This document shows, piece after piece, positions 1-9,285 of a DNA stretch of 64,000 nt. Source of the DNA: Pomphorhynchus laevis (taxonomy: Eukaryota; Acanthocephala; Palaeacanthocephala; Echinorhynchida; Pomphorhynchidae); assembly GCA_012934845.2 (NCBI GenBank), contig WNNJ02000368.1:19527-83526 (forward strand), given 5' to 3'. Within the stretch, counting starts at the first letter, position 1. Every line of letters starts with the position of its first letter. A model generated the notes under the pieces. The model did not search any database. It was not told the DNA's origin and was given only the letters and a program-made list of their open reading frames with translations. Position numbers and translations under genes: made by a program.

Positions 1-1015
1 ACTTAGTAAGCATGCTGCGCCATAAGTTCGAGTCCATCCCTGATGGACCAGCACTGCCGTTGGTCTCAAGACTTGCCTTGATAATTCTCTCCTCGTCGAG
101 TTCGAAAAATCGAACTGGATGATGCCGCAAGGAATCGTGCAAGGGGAATTGTAACAATGCTTCGGGACGAGCTGTTGAGGCTTTGGGGTGAAGGCTCTGT
201 AGAATATCCTTCACGGAACTGCCGTTGATTTTGGTGTCATAAGATAGTACGCCTTCCTCATAATCCCCTGTCAGAACAGATCCCGCTGCACTAAGCTTAC
301 CATTCGTTATCATTCGAATGTATCGTTTTTTCCAATCTTGTTTAGTAATCGGTTTTGTTCTTCTCATGTTTTGCTGCAAGTATTCTGCTTCTTCACATAG
401 CTCAATAAAACGCTTCTCACTCCACAAGAGTAAGCGTCGTTCTATGGTTTTCCGAATCGAGGCGATTTTCCTCGTGTGGATTCTCTGAAGAATTAGGTGT
501 GAGAATACGGACGCCATCTTTAGGGAATCAATTGACTGTGGCTGTGACTGTGCAATGTCGGCGAAGAAGGATGTTAAAATCTGTATGAATTTATGGCTTG
601 CCGAACAAGCAGGTAGTGTCATGAGATTAGGTCGCCATTGACACGTCTGCTCAAATAAATCGGCTGGCGACATCGCCTCGGACAGAGTTGCGCAACCAGT
701 CAAGGTGCTCACAATGTTGTTACCGTTTTGTTCGGAAATGTTAGTACCGCCGGTAGGAAATACACTATTTGTACAAAGTGTATTCTGAGTCATTCCATTA
801 CCGAAGGGAATCGTTTCATCAACTCTATTTATTGGTTCATCGGCGGAAGTCGAAGGTACCATCTGAAGTACAATATTTGTACGATTGTTACAGTCGGGAG
901 CACGACAATTCACACAAGGAACTCCTGCCTTCGCGCATCTGCAAGCTTTACATTTCGCAGACGGACCATTGCATCCGCAGCACAATCTCTGACCTGATGG
1001 TTTTCCTTTGGGCAT
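1..1015 (-). CDS. LINE-A: N-terminal part of RLE-type LINE protein, runs off window start
   Basis: An open frame starts at ATG 1013-1015 on the minus strand and stays open for about 338 codons to the window edge. It opens with a cysteine cluster (pattern CCGCNG..KCKACRCAK...CVNCR...C) that resembles CXC/tesmin-type zinc domains and is shared with LINE-C and LINE-L. It ends with the pre-RT motif NGSAGPSGMD, also found in LINE-C and LINE-E. By homology this is the front of a single-ORF retrotransposon protein with a central reverse transcriptase and a C-terminal RLE nuclease, both lying outside the window. No stop or frameshift is seen, so it may be young. The 5' leader (1016-1084) abuts the tail of LINE-B. 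Confidence 0.85.
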   Translation of the reverse strand, partial: MPKGKPSGQRLCCGCNGPSAKCKACRCAKAGVPCVNCRAPDCNNRTNIVLQMVPSTSADEPINRVDETIPFGNGMTQNTLCTNSVFPTGGTNISEQNGNNIVSTLTGCATLSEAMSPADLFEQTCQWRPNLMTLPACSASHKFIQILTSFFADIAQSQPQSIDSLKMASVFSHLILQRIHTRKIASIRKTIERRLLLWSEKRFIELCEEAEYLQQNMRRTKPITKQDWKKRYIRMITNGKLSAAGSVLTGDYEEGVLSYDTKINGSSVKDILQSLHPKASTARPEALLQFPLHDSLRHHPVRFFELDEERIIKASLETNGSAGPSGMDSNLWRSMLTK

Positions 1016-1273
1016 GATTGAACACTTATAACTTTTTCTTGATAATCGCTCTTTGTATGTTATTTTATCTCAAACTTTTTTTTAATAATAATAATGCAGC
1101 GATTTATTTCCCATTTCGCCTTTCGGCTGGGCAAAATTTAAAATACAATAAATTAAATCAATTACTTGAAATCAGAAATCCGGCGTCTGAATTTAGCGTA
1201 CGTTGTTATAGATTAATTCTGAAGTTTGAAATCGGGCCATGAGTTCAACGGTGCGCAAGAAAGAAAAAAAAAG

Positions 1274-4102
1274 TTAAGCATCAATCAAAGTTAGGCGATT
1301 TCCTAGTCCTCCTTTGTCGACTTGTTCTAAAGGCCACGAAGATAATACGGGGCATGCGAAAGCATGCAAAAGAGCTGAACACTCTTTTGAGCAAAATCGA
1401 CAGCGACAGTGAGTCGAGCGAGAGTGAAAAGGGAGTCGAATTGAACAAAATTTGGCGTGGTAGCCGTCTAAAGATAAACGCCAAACCAGCGGACGCTTTT
1501 GGTATCTTGGATTTCTCCAAGCTGATTGAGTATAAACAGGCGTCAAAAAGATATCTGGATCTAGGCTAAGTATTTTGTTATCGAATAGCCGTCGGGCTTC
1601 CAAATACGCTGTGGTTTCACCAAGGCGAAATCGATTGCAAAGTTTGACCGAGAGTGGTATCGATTTACTAAGCACCGCAACAGCTGTAGAAGAACACTTC
1701 GATGATACTCCTAATATCCTTTTTAGGTAGCGCCAAAAACATTTATCAATGATCTGAAAATCTCCTAAGGTCAAATCCGACCAAAAGCATCGAATCCCGT
1801 AACTCAGAATCGGAAGCAACATCACATCAAAGTATTTGATCGCGCCTTCGAAGGACATAAGACCAAGCTTCGATGCCGTATAAGCTGACGTTACAACTTT
1901 CGCCGATTGGCGCAATAAGTGGCTTCTGAAACACCACCGAGATGAGAGTTCAAAGCCTAGATATCGATACGAATTAACAAATTCTATCGATGTTGCATTC
2001 AGAAAAAGCACATCATCACGACAGCGGGGCCCACCTCGCCGAAATTTTATAATTTTCGTTTTGGAAGTGTTGATCACTATTTTATTTGTCAGACAAAACT
2101 CAACGAGAGCTGTAATGGCTGATTGTGCTGAGCATCTATCCAACGTTATTAAGGCAAGATCGTCAGCATATAAAATTGGCACTACATTGGAAGCGGCGAA
2201 ACGAACATGATCTGGGAGATCCATCAAGAAGAAGGAAAATAACAGCGGGCTGAGAGGATCTCCTTGCTGGACTCCACGACTAGCAGTCAAAGGGCCCGAA
2301 TAATTAACTCCGTCGTAAATGCGCATCGAACTAGGACGCAATATTCTTTCAAGAAGAAATAGAAAGTCTCCATGAACATTTACTCTCTCATGAAGCTTGG
2401 TTAATAGCAAGGTTCTATCAATCGAGTCGAACGCTTTCGCAAAATCAACAAAAATGCTATACAAAGATGAATGCTTATCAAAAGTATCGAGAACAAGTGA
2501 CCGAAGAACTGAGAGAGCACTCATAGTAGAATGATTTATACGAAATCCATGTTGCTCTGGAGGAAGAAGAAAACTACGAAATCTCGACAAACGTACGGCC
2601 ATCAAATTAGATAGAACTTTATACGAATGATTTAGTAGAGCTATCCCTCTATAAGAATTTCGACACGAAGGATCTCCCGAACCTTTGAACAACACTTTGA
2701 TAATGCTGTCACGCCAGCCATTTGGTATAGGCCAACCCCTAAGAATCGCGTTATAAAAGAATATCCAGTAGTCAGCGACCAATCCGAAAGTCTGATTAAT
2801 ATGTTCAACACACAGTTGATCAATTCCAGCAGCCTTTCTAGTAGCCATATTAGAGAGACAGCTCTTAATTTCAGCTAGGCTAAAGGGAGAATTGAGCGGA
2901 TCATGGTCCGTGATAGGACAATAGAGATTGCATTCTTTAGGATCGAAGGAATTAGAATTAGACGAAGCCAAAATTTCAGCGAAATGCTTGCGCCAATCTT
3001 CTAAAGGAAACTTAGAGGCAAGTTTACAAGTTTTGGGGCGTGCTAGCCATGGAGCGACCTCAGCTCTTAGAAGCATTATCTGTTCTTCTCGTCTAAGCAC
3101 ATTCAGCCTGAATTGTCTAGTACTCTTATTATAAAATCTACGCAGAGTCACAAAATCCGTCCTGGACAATGAAAATTCATTAGTCTTGTAGAATGAGAGT
3201 AGCATCCTCTGCAAAATTTTTAAATGGTTTGGTAGTCGATACGATCGGCTTCCATTATGTCGGATATTATTACACGCGCGTAACAGTGTTTGGTGAAGCA
3301 TAGTGTAACTGGCCGCTAGATCACCACCCAACAAGAGTCGCTTAGATTCATTCAAATGACTAAAGTTAATGGCGTCGACAACGATCCGCCTACTCTTGGG
3401 TTGGACGGGACAAAAATCACTTAGTGAAGTTGAGAATTCTTCAATGACACAAATTACCGGTTTATGTTTTCGTCGTAAAGCCCATGCTACATCGAAATCT
3501 AAGCATGTATCATGAATACCAACGTTCGAGAATATTAAATCTAGACAGCTCCTAGTTTCACCCATTTCATAAGTCCAACCCTCGATAGGAACGTGAAGAG
3601 TTAGATTGTGCGAAAAGAAGAATTCCTTTAGTAAATTAAGCTTCAGAGGGGATCTAGAAGAGGTAGCGTTGAAGTCACCGGCAACAACTATGGGTTTATT
3701 ACGAGATGAGTTTAAGAGAATCTCAGACAACTCATTAATAATATCAGAAGCGTCTAACGACGGCTTGAAGTAGCAGGCGATAATGACAATGCTCGGAGTG
3801 TCCAAATAAACTGAATTCTCGAATGTTTTGTAAGACCACTCACTAAAAGAACCATTGATTGCCAAAATAACACCTCCACTAGGTCGACCGCGATCACCAA
3901 GAGTGGCCAGAATTTCAAAGCAATAAAATGAGTTTAATTTTACCGGCGATGTTGTGAAAGTCTCCAATAGAACTGCAATATCAAAGGAGGTCAAATAACT
4001 AGCAAATCCTTCATTCATAAGAGTTTCAAGACCTTCCACGTTAAATAATAAAAGACGACGAAGGCAAGAATCTGACGCTGCACGAGGAAAAGTTTGTGAT
4101 TG
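1274..4102 (-). CDS. LINE-B ORF2: APE endonuclease-reverse transcriptase
   Basis: About 942 open codons. The APE fold starts at once (FNVEGL), with GDFNA as a catalytic block. The RT follows with FVDFAKAFDSID, GVQQGDPLSP and the YADD active site at 2159-2170, then a C-terminal cysteine/histidine segment (HCRCRFC...HAFACP). The protein would nick target DNA and copy its RNA into it. The first in-frame ATG lies after the start of the APE domain, and the frame is the same as ORF1, separated only by a TGA at 4103-4105. Translation by read-through or reinitiation is therefore possible. No internal stop. Confidence 0.88.
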   Translation of the reverse strand, partial: QSQTFPRAASDSCLRRLLLFNVEGLETLMNEGFASYLTSFDIAVLLETFTTSPVKLNSFYCFEILATLGDRGRPSGGVILAINGSFSEWSYKTFENSVYLDTPSIVIIACYFKPSLDASDIINELSEILLNSSRNKPIVVAGDFNATSSRSPLKLNLLKEFFFSHNLTLHVPIEGWTYEMGETRSCLDLIFSNVGIHDTCLDFDVAWALRRKHKPVICVIEEFSTSLSDFCPVQPKSRRIVVDAINFSHLNESKRLLLGGDLAASYTMLHQTLLRACNNIRHNGSRSYRLPNHLKILQRMLLSFYKTNEFSLSRTDFVTLRRFYNKSTRQFRLNVLRREEQIMLLRAEVAPWLARPKTCKLASKFPLEDWRKHFAEILASSNSNSFDPKECNLYCPITDHDPLNSPFSLAEIKSCLSNMATRKAAGIDQLCVEHINQTFGLVADYWIFFYNAILRGWPIPNGWRDSIIKVLFKGSGDPSCRNSYRGIALLNHSYKVLSNLMAVRLSRFRSFLLPPEQHGFRINHSTMSALSVLRSLVLDTFDKHSSLYSIFVDFAKAFDSIDRTLLLTKLHERVNVHGDFLFLLERILRPSSMRIYDGVNYSGPLTASRGVQQGDPLSPLLFSFFLMDLPDHVRFAASNVVPILYADDLALITLDRCSAQSAITALVEFCLTNKIVINTSKTKIIKFRRGGPRCRDDVLFLNATSIEFVNSYRYLGFELSSRWCFRSHLLRQSAKVVTSAYTASKLGLMSFEGAIKYFDVMLLPILSYGIRCFWSDLTLGDFQIIDKCFWRYLKRILGVSSKCSSTAVAVLSKSIPLSVKLCNRFRLGETTAYLEARRLFDNKILSLDPDIFLTPVYTQSAWRNPRYQKRPLVWRLSLDGYHAKFCSIRLPFHSRSTHCRCRFCSKECSALLHAFACPVLSSWPLEQVDKGGLGNRLTLIDA

Positions 4103-4726
4103 TCATATGAGGGGCAACTGTGACCGCCCTATCCCATTTTCCCCAGTAGATGATTCCAAACGTGTTCCTAAGCGTACCACTTTATTGTTACGGATCACAA
4201 AGCGAACTGACGTATTGTTTTCCCTCGCCACCTTAAGTTGATCGAGAAGGATGTTACGCGCATCACGTTCCGCTGGGGAGAGGTCAGCACTGACGTATAC
4301 ATTTTGGAAGAGCTCAGAGTCTTTTAAGCATCTTCCTCGCTTCAGAATTAATGTACTAACCGCTTCGTTAGTTGTGAGTAAAAGCCAGGGTGGTGAATCA
4401 CTCTTCTGAGCCCGAAAGCGGTGCACCCTAATCGAAATATTTTTGTCCAGATGAATGTCCAACGATGCAAGCAACGCCTGAACATTCTCCACCTCATTAG
4501 AAGCAACCGGTAGACCTCGAATAATAACGTTACGAGCTCTACGAGCCTGTCGATCAACTTCCTGAATAACCTCGAGAGGAGGAGCATCCTTCGACAAACT
4601 ATTGGCAGCTAGAACAGATCGTGTGACCATACGTTGTACTACGTTGGAAAACGATAGAGGCTTGCCAACCGAAGTATCTGGATGACTTAGTACTGCGCTA
4701 ACCCCTTTAGTCGATTGTGCCTCCGA
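4103..4726 (-). CDS. LINE-B ORF1: nucleic-acid-binding protein, 5' end missing
   Basis: Open frame with an internal ATG at 4630 (175 codons from there) but continuing upstream without a stop to the LINE-C junction, so the true start is lost. The block RARNVIIRGLP and the later segment ERDARNILLDQL resemble the RRM-like and C-terminal regions of LINE ORF1 proteins that coat the element RNA. It ends at TGA 4103-4105, directly in frame with ORF2. Confidence 0.7.
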   Translation of the reverse strand, partial: SEAQSTKGVSAVLSHPDTSVGKPLSFSNVVQRMVTRSVLAANSLSKDAPPLEVIQEVDRQARRARNVIIRGLPVASNEVENVQALLASLDIHLDKNISIRVHRFRAQKSDSPPWLLLTTNEAVSTLILKRGRCLKDSELFQNVYVSADLSPAERDARNILLDQLKVARENNTSVRFVIRNNKVVRLGTRLESSTGENGIGRSQLPLI

Positions 4727-7700
4727 AAAATAATAATAATAATAATTTTTTTTTTATTTTATTTTTATTTTTTAAATAACAATACATTTATGATTTGTCA
4801 TGTTTTACAATTCTAGCGTCTGGCTACAAACGCCCTGCATGGACATTGATACTACTCGAGCCATCATTCTCGACAAACGGCATCTGTATGTGTGTATTAT
4901 CTCGGCGTAATTCTGTGGTCCTTGCAAAGCATGCATTGATGCTACCTTTTTTAACACAGTGTTAGCCGCGTTTCCCAATCCACCCGTTGTTGACATAACA
5001 AATGGATGAAAATGAGCCCGCTCAATTCTGTTTATACGTTCTTTGTATTTGCCATTCTTCCTTTCCTCGTGATATACAAAGGGATTTGACATGTGACTCG
5101 TTGCATACGATGGAGCAAAACTATTAAAAATGCAAATGTCCAGGAAGGACCGCTCCGTCACATGTCCGAATAGGCCGTTACACACAATGTCTGCCCTTGC
5201 ATTACGATCCCTAGTCGTCGATGTTGCTTCAAATGACGTGGTCTCGGGTACATTCTGTAATATTGGTTCTTGGATTACCCTTCGACATACTTTTTGAATT
5301 TGATTCGCAAGTTCACTCTTAATGCTATTGTGGCGTACAAATGTCATTCCTCCAGTTCTGCAAGACAGTATATGTGCGACTTCATTGCTTTTACCGCATT
5401 CACACCTTCCATGATTCGAGGTTTGCCAGTCATAACGAGCTAACAGAGCATCGTGAAACTCGCGAGTATTAAGGAACAAATCTTTAGCTCCGTGATTACT
5501 GCTGAGCCACGCCGAAGCTCCACTTTTGCTCGCGTTTTCAAAAATTGTAAATAGATCTCTGGGTGATAATTCTATTATACTTTGCCTGTATCGTACTGTC
5601 TCTCTCTTGTTACATTCTTTGATTTCTTTGTATATTTGCTTCTGCTGGGTTTCCAAGTCATCACCTATTAGACCTTTCATTGCGGGATTACAAATCTTGA
5701 CCGAGTTTTCATACTCTGAACCGCACGTTCTTAATTGGTTTATGATTCCCAGCCCTCCAAAACGATTCGGGAGTGATATTATCATCTCAGCTTCGTTGTC
5801 CTGACCTATGTATCCCAGCATTTCAGGTAGTACATCATTGAACAGCTTAGAGTGGAATGGCTTTAACCACGCTTGTTGCATATAGCACGTACGTTCAATA
5901 TACGATAATTTGGGTTGTATCGCCTTTGTTAGAAGTAGATAGCTAGCGAAAGCCTCCTGAGTGCTAACGCTTTGTAGTTTATCTAAAGTATTCTTCCATT
6001 TCTCAACTAAATCTGAACATTTGTTGTGCACAAAATCATATTCTCCAATAAAACTTCCTAGATATTTAACTCCATCCTTCCTCATAGCAACTCCTTGTTG
6101 AGTTAAAGCAACTGCAGCATTTTCAACTAAATCTTTATGAGCTAATAGTGTACACTTCCAGGGATTGATGAAGTATCCAAAGGATGGACCACATCTCTGT
6201 AGCTCTTTCCATATTTTTTCCAATTCTGCTATTGTGCCGACGCATCCCCCGTCATCAGCATACCAAACGTGTTTCGCACCCGGCGCCACTTCCTTTAAAC
6301 GGTTGATCAGAGGAATGGACGCCAGGGCAAAAGCTGCCATTGCTAGAGGATCACCCTGCGTAAAGCCTTCGGCGGAGTGTAGTACCGTACCATTCACGAC
6401 CAGATCGGATGTGCGTCCATATGTGTTATGTAGGATTTTATCCAGGGATGGACAAATATATTTTATATTTCTGAGTGCCAGATTTCTGTTTATTTGGTTG
6501 AATGCATTTTTCGCGTCTATCAGGAGTATACATGAGTCTGGTGTCTTTTCAAATGCCTCTCGCATTGTGTGAACCGCCACTTCCGTTCCACATCGCTGAC
6601 CCGCACAAAGTTGAAAATTGTTACAAACAGAAGTGATATCTTTGGATACGTGGTTCAGTACTACTCGTCCAATGATTCTTCGTAATGTTTCTCCAATTCC
6701 AACTGGCCTCACTCCTGGGTTCTTATCAAGAGGTACGAGGCGGCTGACTGTGTATGCATCTAATCGTATCGGATCAATTGTGTCCATCGCTATTTTGATT
6801 GTAAATTCGCATATTTGGATAGCCAACTTGCTAGATGCGTTTCCATGATGTGTCAGAAAGTTTTTCCAGCCATTCGCGTCGACTCCAGACGGACCAGCAG
6901 ATCCCGTTGTAATCCTCGCTGCATGGATAATGTCAGCTGGAGTCAGGTCACTGAATCTTACGTCATAGTGTTCAACCCTGCCTTCTACATCGCCTTGTAG
7001 TACGAATTCTTCATTAGCAGGTTCAGGTGTAGGATGAAGATCTTTAAGAATTGATAACACGGTTTGGTTGTCTATAATACTGTCTAAATCAAGAACACCT
7101 CGATTTTCTTTTGTATCTAGTGTCCGTGAAGCTTTACCTATCTTGCAATTTCGAACCAAGTTAATAATCCTCTTTATTTCGCATTTGGTTTTTCGACTTC
7201 CTAATTTAATTGAGTGATATTTCATTTTTTGTAAATATTCCGCTTCAGCCATGAGTTTTAGCAGATCATTATTTCTCCAAAGTGTGATTCTTCGCGCCAA
7301 CGTTTTTCTTATAAAACTTGTCTTGCGACTTGGAATGCGTTGTAGAATTAGCTGGCACATTACCGTCGCCTGTTTTAGAGGATCGTAGTCAGTTCGCTTG
7401 TTGGTATTAAAGTGCGCGAAGCATTCAGTTAACATATCGATAAATTCCTTACTATCATTACAAATTGGTAAATCCATTAAATTTGGTATCCAATGCTTTA
7501 AATTATTGAATAATGTGTCGATTATATTTGCGGAGTTCTGGTGACTTAATGATCCAAAAATATGTCGGATAGCTTGTGATTGGTTTCTTGAATCGATTTG
7601 GGATCTTAGCGTTTTTTGAGATAAAGCTGCATCTACATCTGTGGTGGCAACGATTGAGTCATTCGAGTTGTGGGTTAGACAAGGATCAACTAGTTTGCGT

Positions 7701-7777
7701 GTACAGTGTGGGGCTACACAGTTTAAACATTGTTTCTTTGATTTTGCACAAGGACACCGAATACAACGGGCGGCACT
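4727..7777 (-). mobile_element. LINE-C: RLE-type LINE, nearly full coding length
   Basis: Minus-strand element with an (ATT)n tail at 4727-4748, a 3' UTR, and one long ORF. Its 5' end stops inside the cysteine-rich N-terminal domain at about 7,777, where it abuts a plus-strand LINE fragment (D). It is inserted in ORF1 of LINE-B. The family is the same broad RLE group as A, E and L but has a different 3' end. Confidence 0.85.
4805..7777 (-). CDS. LINE-C ORF: reverse transcriptase with C-terminal RLE nuclease
   Basis: About 990 open codons; the first ATG is at 7477 but the open frame upstream encodes part of the cysteine domain (ARCIRCPCAKSKKQCLNC), so the protein is N-terminally clipped. RT blocks: [25 protein letters not shown] and YADDGG (active site 6251-6262). 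After GGLGIIN come a CCHC-like knuckle (CECG...HILSC...RHN) and an RLE block (ARADIV...RSFLDICIF, then KNGKYKERI) matching the R-PD-D-K..KY pattern of R2-type endonucleases. No stop or frameshift seen, so it may be young. Confidence 0.88.
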   Translation of the reverse strand, partial: SAARCIRCPCAKSKKQCLNCVAPHCTRKLVDPCLTHNSNDSIVATTDVDAALSQKTLRSQIDSRNQSQAIRHIFGSLSHQNSANIIDTLFNNLKHWIPNLMDLPICNDSKEFIDMLTECFAHFNTNKRTDYDPLKQATVMCQLILQRIPSRKTSFIRKTLARRITLWRNNDLLKLMAEAEYLQKMKYHSIKLGSRKTKCEIKRIINLVRNCKIGKASRTLDTKENRGVLDLDSIIDNQTVLSILKDLHPTPEPANEEFVLQGDVEGRVEHYDVRFSDLTPADIIHAARITTGSAGPSGVDANGWKNFLTHHGNASSKLAIQICEFTIKIAMDTIDPIRLDAYTVSRLVPLDKNPGVRPVGIGETLRRIIGRVVLNHVSKDITSVCNNFQLCAGQRCGTEVAVHTMREAFEKTPDSCILLIDAKNAFNQINRNLALRNIKYICPSLDKILHNTYGRTSDLVVNGTVLHSAEGFTQGDPLAMAAFALASIPLINRLKEVAPGAKHVWYADDGGCVGTIAELEKIWKELQRCGPSFGYFINPWKCTLLAHKDLVENAAVALTQQGVAMRKDGVKYLGSFIGEYDFVHNKCSDLVEKWKNTLDKLQSVSTQEAFASYLLLTKAIQPKLSYIERTCYMQQAWLKPFHSKLFNDVLPEMLGYIGQDNEAEMIISLPNRFGGLGIINQLRTCGSEYENSVKICNPAMKGLIGDDLETQQKQIYKEIKECNKRETVRYRQSIIELSPRDLFTIFENASKSGASAWLSSNHGAKDLFLNTREFHDALLARYDWQTSNHGRCECGKSNEVAHILSCRTGGMTFVRHNSIKSELANQIQKVCRRVIQEPILQNVPETTSFEATSTTRDRNARADIVCNGLFGHVTERSFLDICIFNSFAPSYATSHMSNPFVYHEERKNGKYKERINRIERAHFHPFVMSTTGGLGNAANTVLKKVASMHALQGPQNYAEIIHTYRCRLSRMMARVVSMSMQGVCSQTLEL

Positions 7778-8215
7778 TCAGTTTACTTCAGATATTACTT
7801 CAGTTTACAAGAGATATGTGTACAATGATTTATTACAGTTATGGCGAATGATCCATGTCTTTCCTGGTTATCCACCGGAATCCGTTATTCTAAATGATCG
7901 CCCGAGCCACAGAGGACACTCTTTATCAGTTGTTGTGCAATCACACGGGAAATGTCATAGATACTTGCGATTATCTCACAGAGCGGTAAACCTATGGAAC
8001 CGATTGCCGAATTCGATCGTGTCTATGGCACAGTACAAATCTTTTCAGAATGCGCTGAGCATGTGGATAACAAGAGAAGATTCTTTGCAGAAAATATATA
8101 ACTATATGTGACAATTTATTATTGCTGAACTACTTTTTTTTCTTTTTTTTTCTTTTCTTAATATTGTGAATAGACAAAATTACTCTTTTATGTGTCAAAG
8201 TCTTGTAATAAATAA
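7778..8215 (+). mobile_element. LINE-D: 3' fragment of a jockey/CR1-like LINE
   Basis: Plus-strand fragment encoding the last 110 or so residues of an APE-type ORF2 (RGHSLSV...RLSHRAVNLWNRLP, stop at 8109-8111), a short 3' UTR and an AATAAT-rich tail. The same C-terminal signature (RLSHRAVNIWNRLP) occurs in LINE-G, so the two are one family. It is strongly 5'-truncated and its start coincides with the truncated 5' end of LINE-C. Its tail runs into the oppositely oriented tail of LINE-E. Confidence 0.78.
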
Positions 8216-9179
8216 TAATTTTTTTTTAATAATGAACAATTTATTAAAAATAATCATATTAACTTAGGTTCCCGCAAATGGGCCTCAAATTGAAATGTAC
8301 GATCCCAGACTGGGCAATATAATACAAAAATAGTTTCTCAATGTGAAACAGTAGTTAACTCTGCCATCCGAATAGTCGCAGAGATCGTTCTTTGTGCGCT
8401 AAAGCATAATCGCCTTCGTATGTCAGAAATGCCGTTTACGTACGATTGTTTGCTTTTGATGGCAATATATCGTGCAGCTTTTGTTAATAAGAGATCCAAT
8501 TCTCTCCCAATTCCAGCAGCAGTCGAAACAATGGCTGGTATGAAAATCCCATCCTCCACCAGTGAAACACGCTCGCCATATTTAGCCATCTTGCGATTTG
8601 AATGATAGTCGAATGTGGAACTGACAGTTTGGTGAGCATAGGATGGAGCTAAATGGTTGAAAACGCAAATGTCGACATAAGACCGCAACATCCAACCCTC
8701 TGAAAAATTCATACACACAATGTCCATTCTCGCAGATCTATCCCTCGTTGTGGTGCTAGATGCAAACACTATACCCTCATCTACTGGTCGTAATTCCACT
8801 TCCCGATCCATGCGATCATGCGCCTCACTTAGTATCGAGCCGATCGTGTCGCGTATGGCGTTGTGTCTGATAATTGTTCCGCCGCCGACTCTACAAGAGA
8901 GTACATGTCTTAAGTTAAACACTTCTGAACATCGACAAATTCCCTTACTTTTAATTGGTATATTGTATCTTATCGCAAGTGCATCCAAAAACTGTTGCTT
9001 TTGTAAATAGAATCCAGACGGTTTCGAAGGAATAGATGTCAACCAAATTGAGGCATTCTTCTGTGCAGCATGCTGTATACTTCGAGCCATTTCTTCACTT
9101 GCATTTTCCAAAATTTGTTTCTTAAGTTGCTCGTATATATTCCGATTATTTTTCCGGTAACCATCACAAAGATCCTTTT
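8216..9179 (-). mobile_element. LINE-E, distal half: RLE nuclease region and 3' end
   Basis: C-terminal coding part (open from about 9,173 to the stop at 8338) with CCHC-like knuckle (CRCSEV...HVLSCRVGG...RHN), RLE block (RSARMDIV...LRSYVDICVF) and NRKMAKYGERV. The 3' UTR contains GGCCCATTTGCGGGAACC, closely matched in LINE-L, followed by a poly(A)/ATT tail. Its missing upstream half is at 13,777-15,594, displaced by the insertion of LINE-F. Confidence 0.85.
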
Positions 9180-9285
9180 AATAATAATACAATAATTTAT
9201 TTAACGTGGCAAATGCGTGCAAAATGCACGCTTACATGACCACTAACAAACAAAAAAAAGAACATCAAAGATCACAGGTAATTAG

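Larger units (their letters stand above)
1085..4726 (-). mobile_element. LINE-B: APE-type non-LTR retrotransposon, 5' part cut by LINE-C
   Basis: Minus-strand LINE with ORF1, ORF2, a short 3' UTR and an (ATT)n plus poly(A) tail at 1076-1095. ORF1 is still open when it meets the (ATT)n tail of LINE-C at about 4,727, so LINE-C appears to have inserted into ORF1 coding sequence. The APE-RT layout places it in the jockey/CR1/I side of LINE diversity; I cannot assign the clade securely. It lies immediately upstream of LINE-A in the same orientation. Confidence 0.85.

Noticed and set aside
728-1017. Plus-strand ORFs at the window start
   Set aside because: They are antisense shadows of the LINE-A cysteine-rich coding region.
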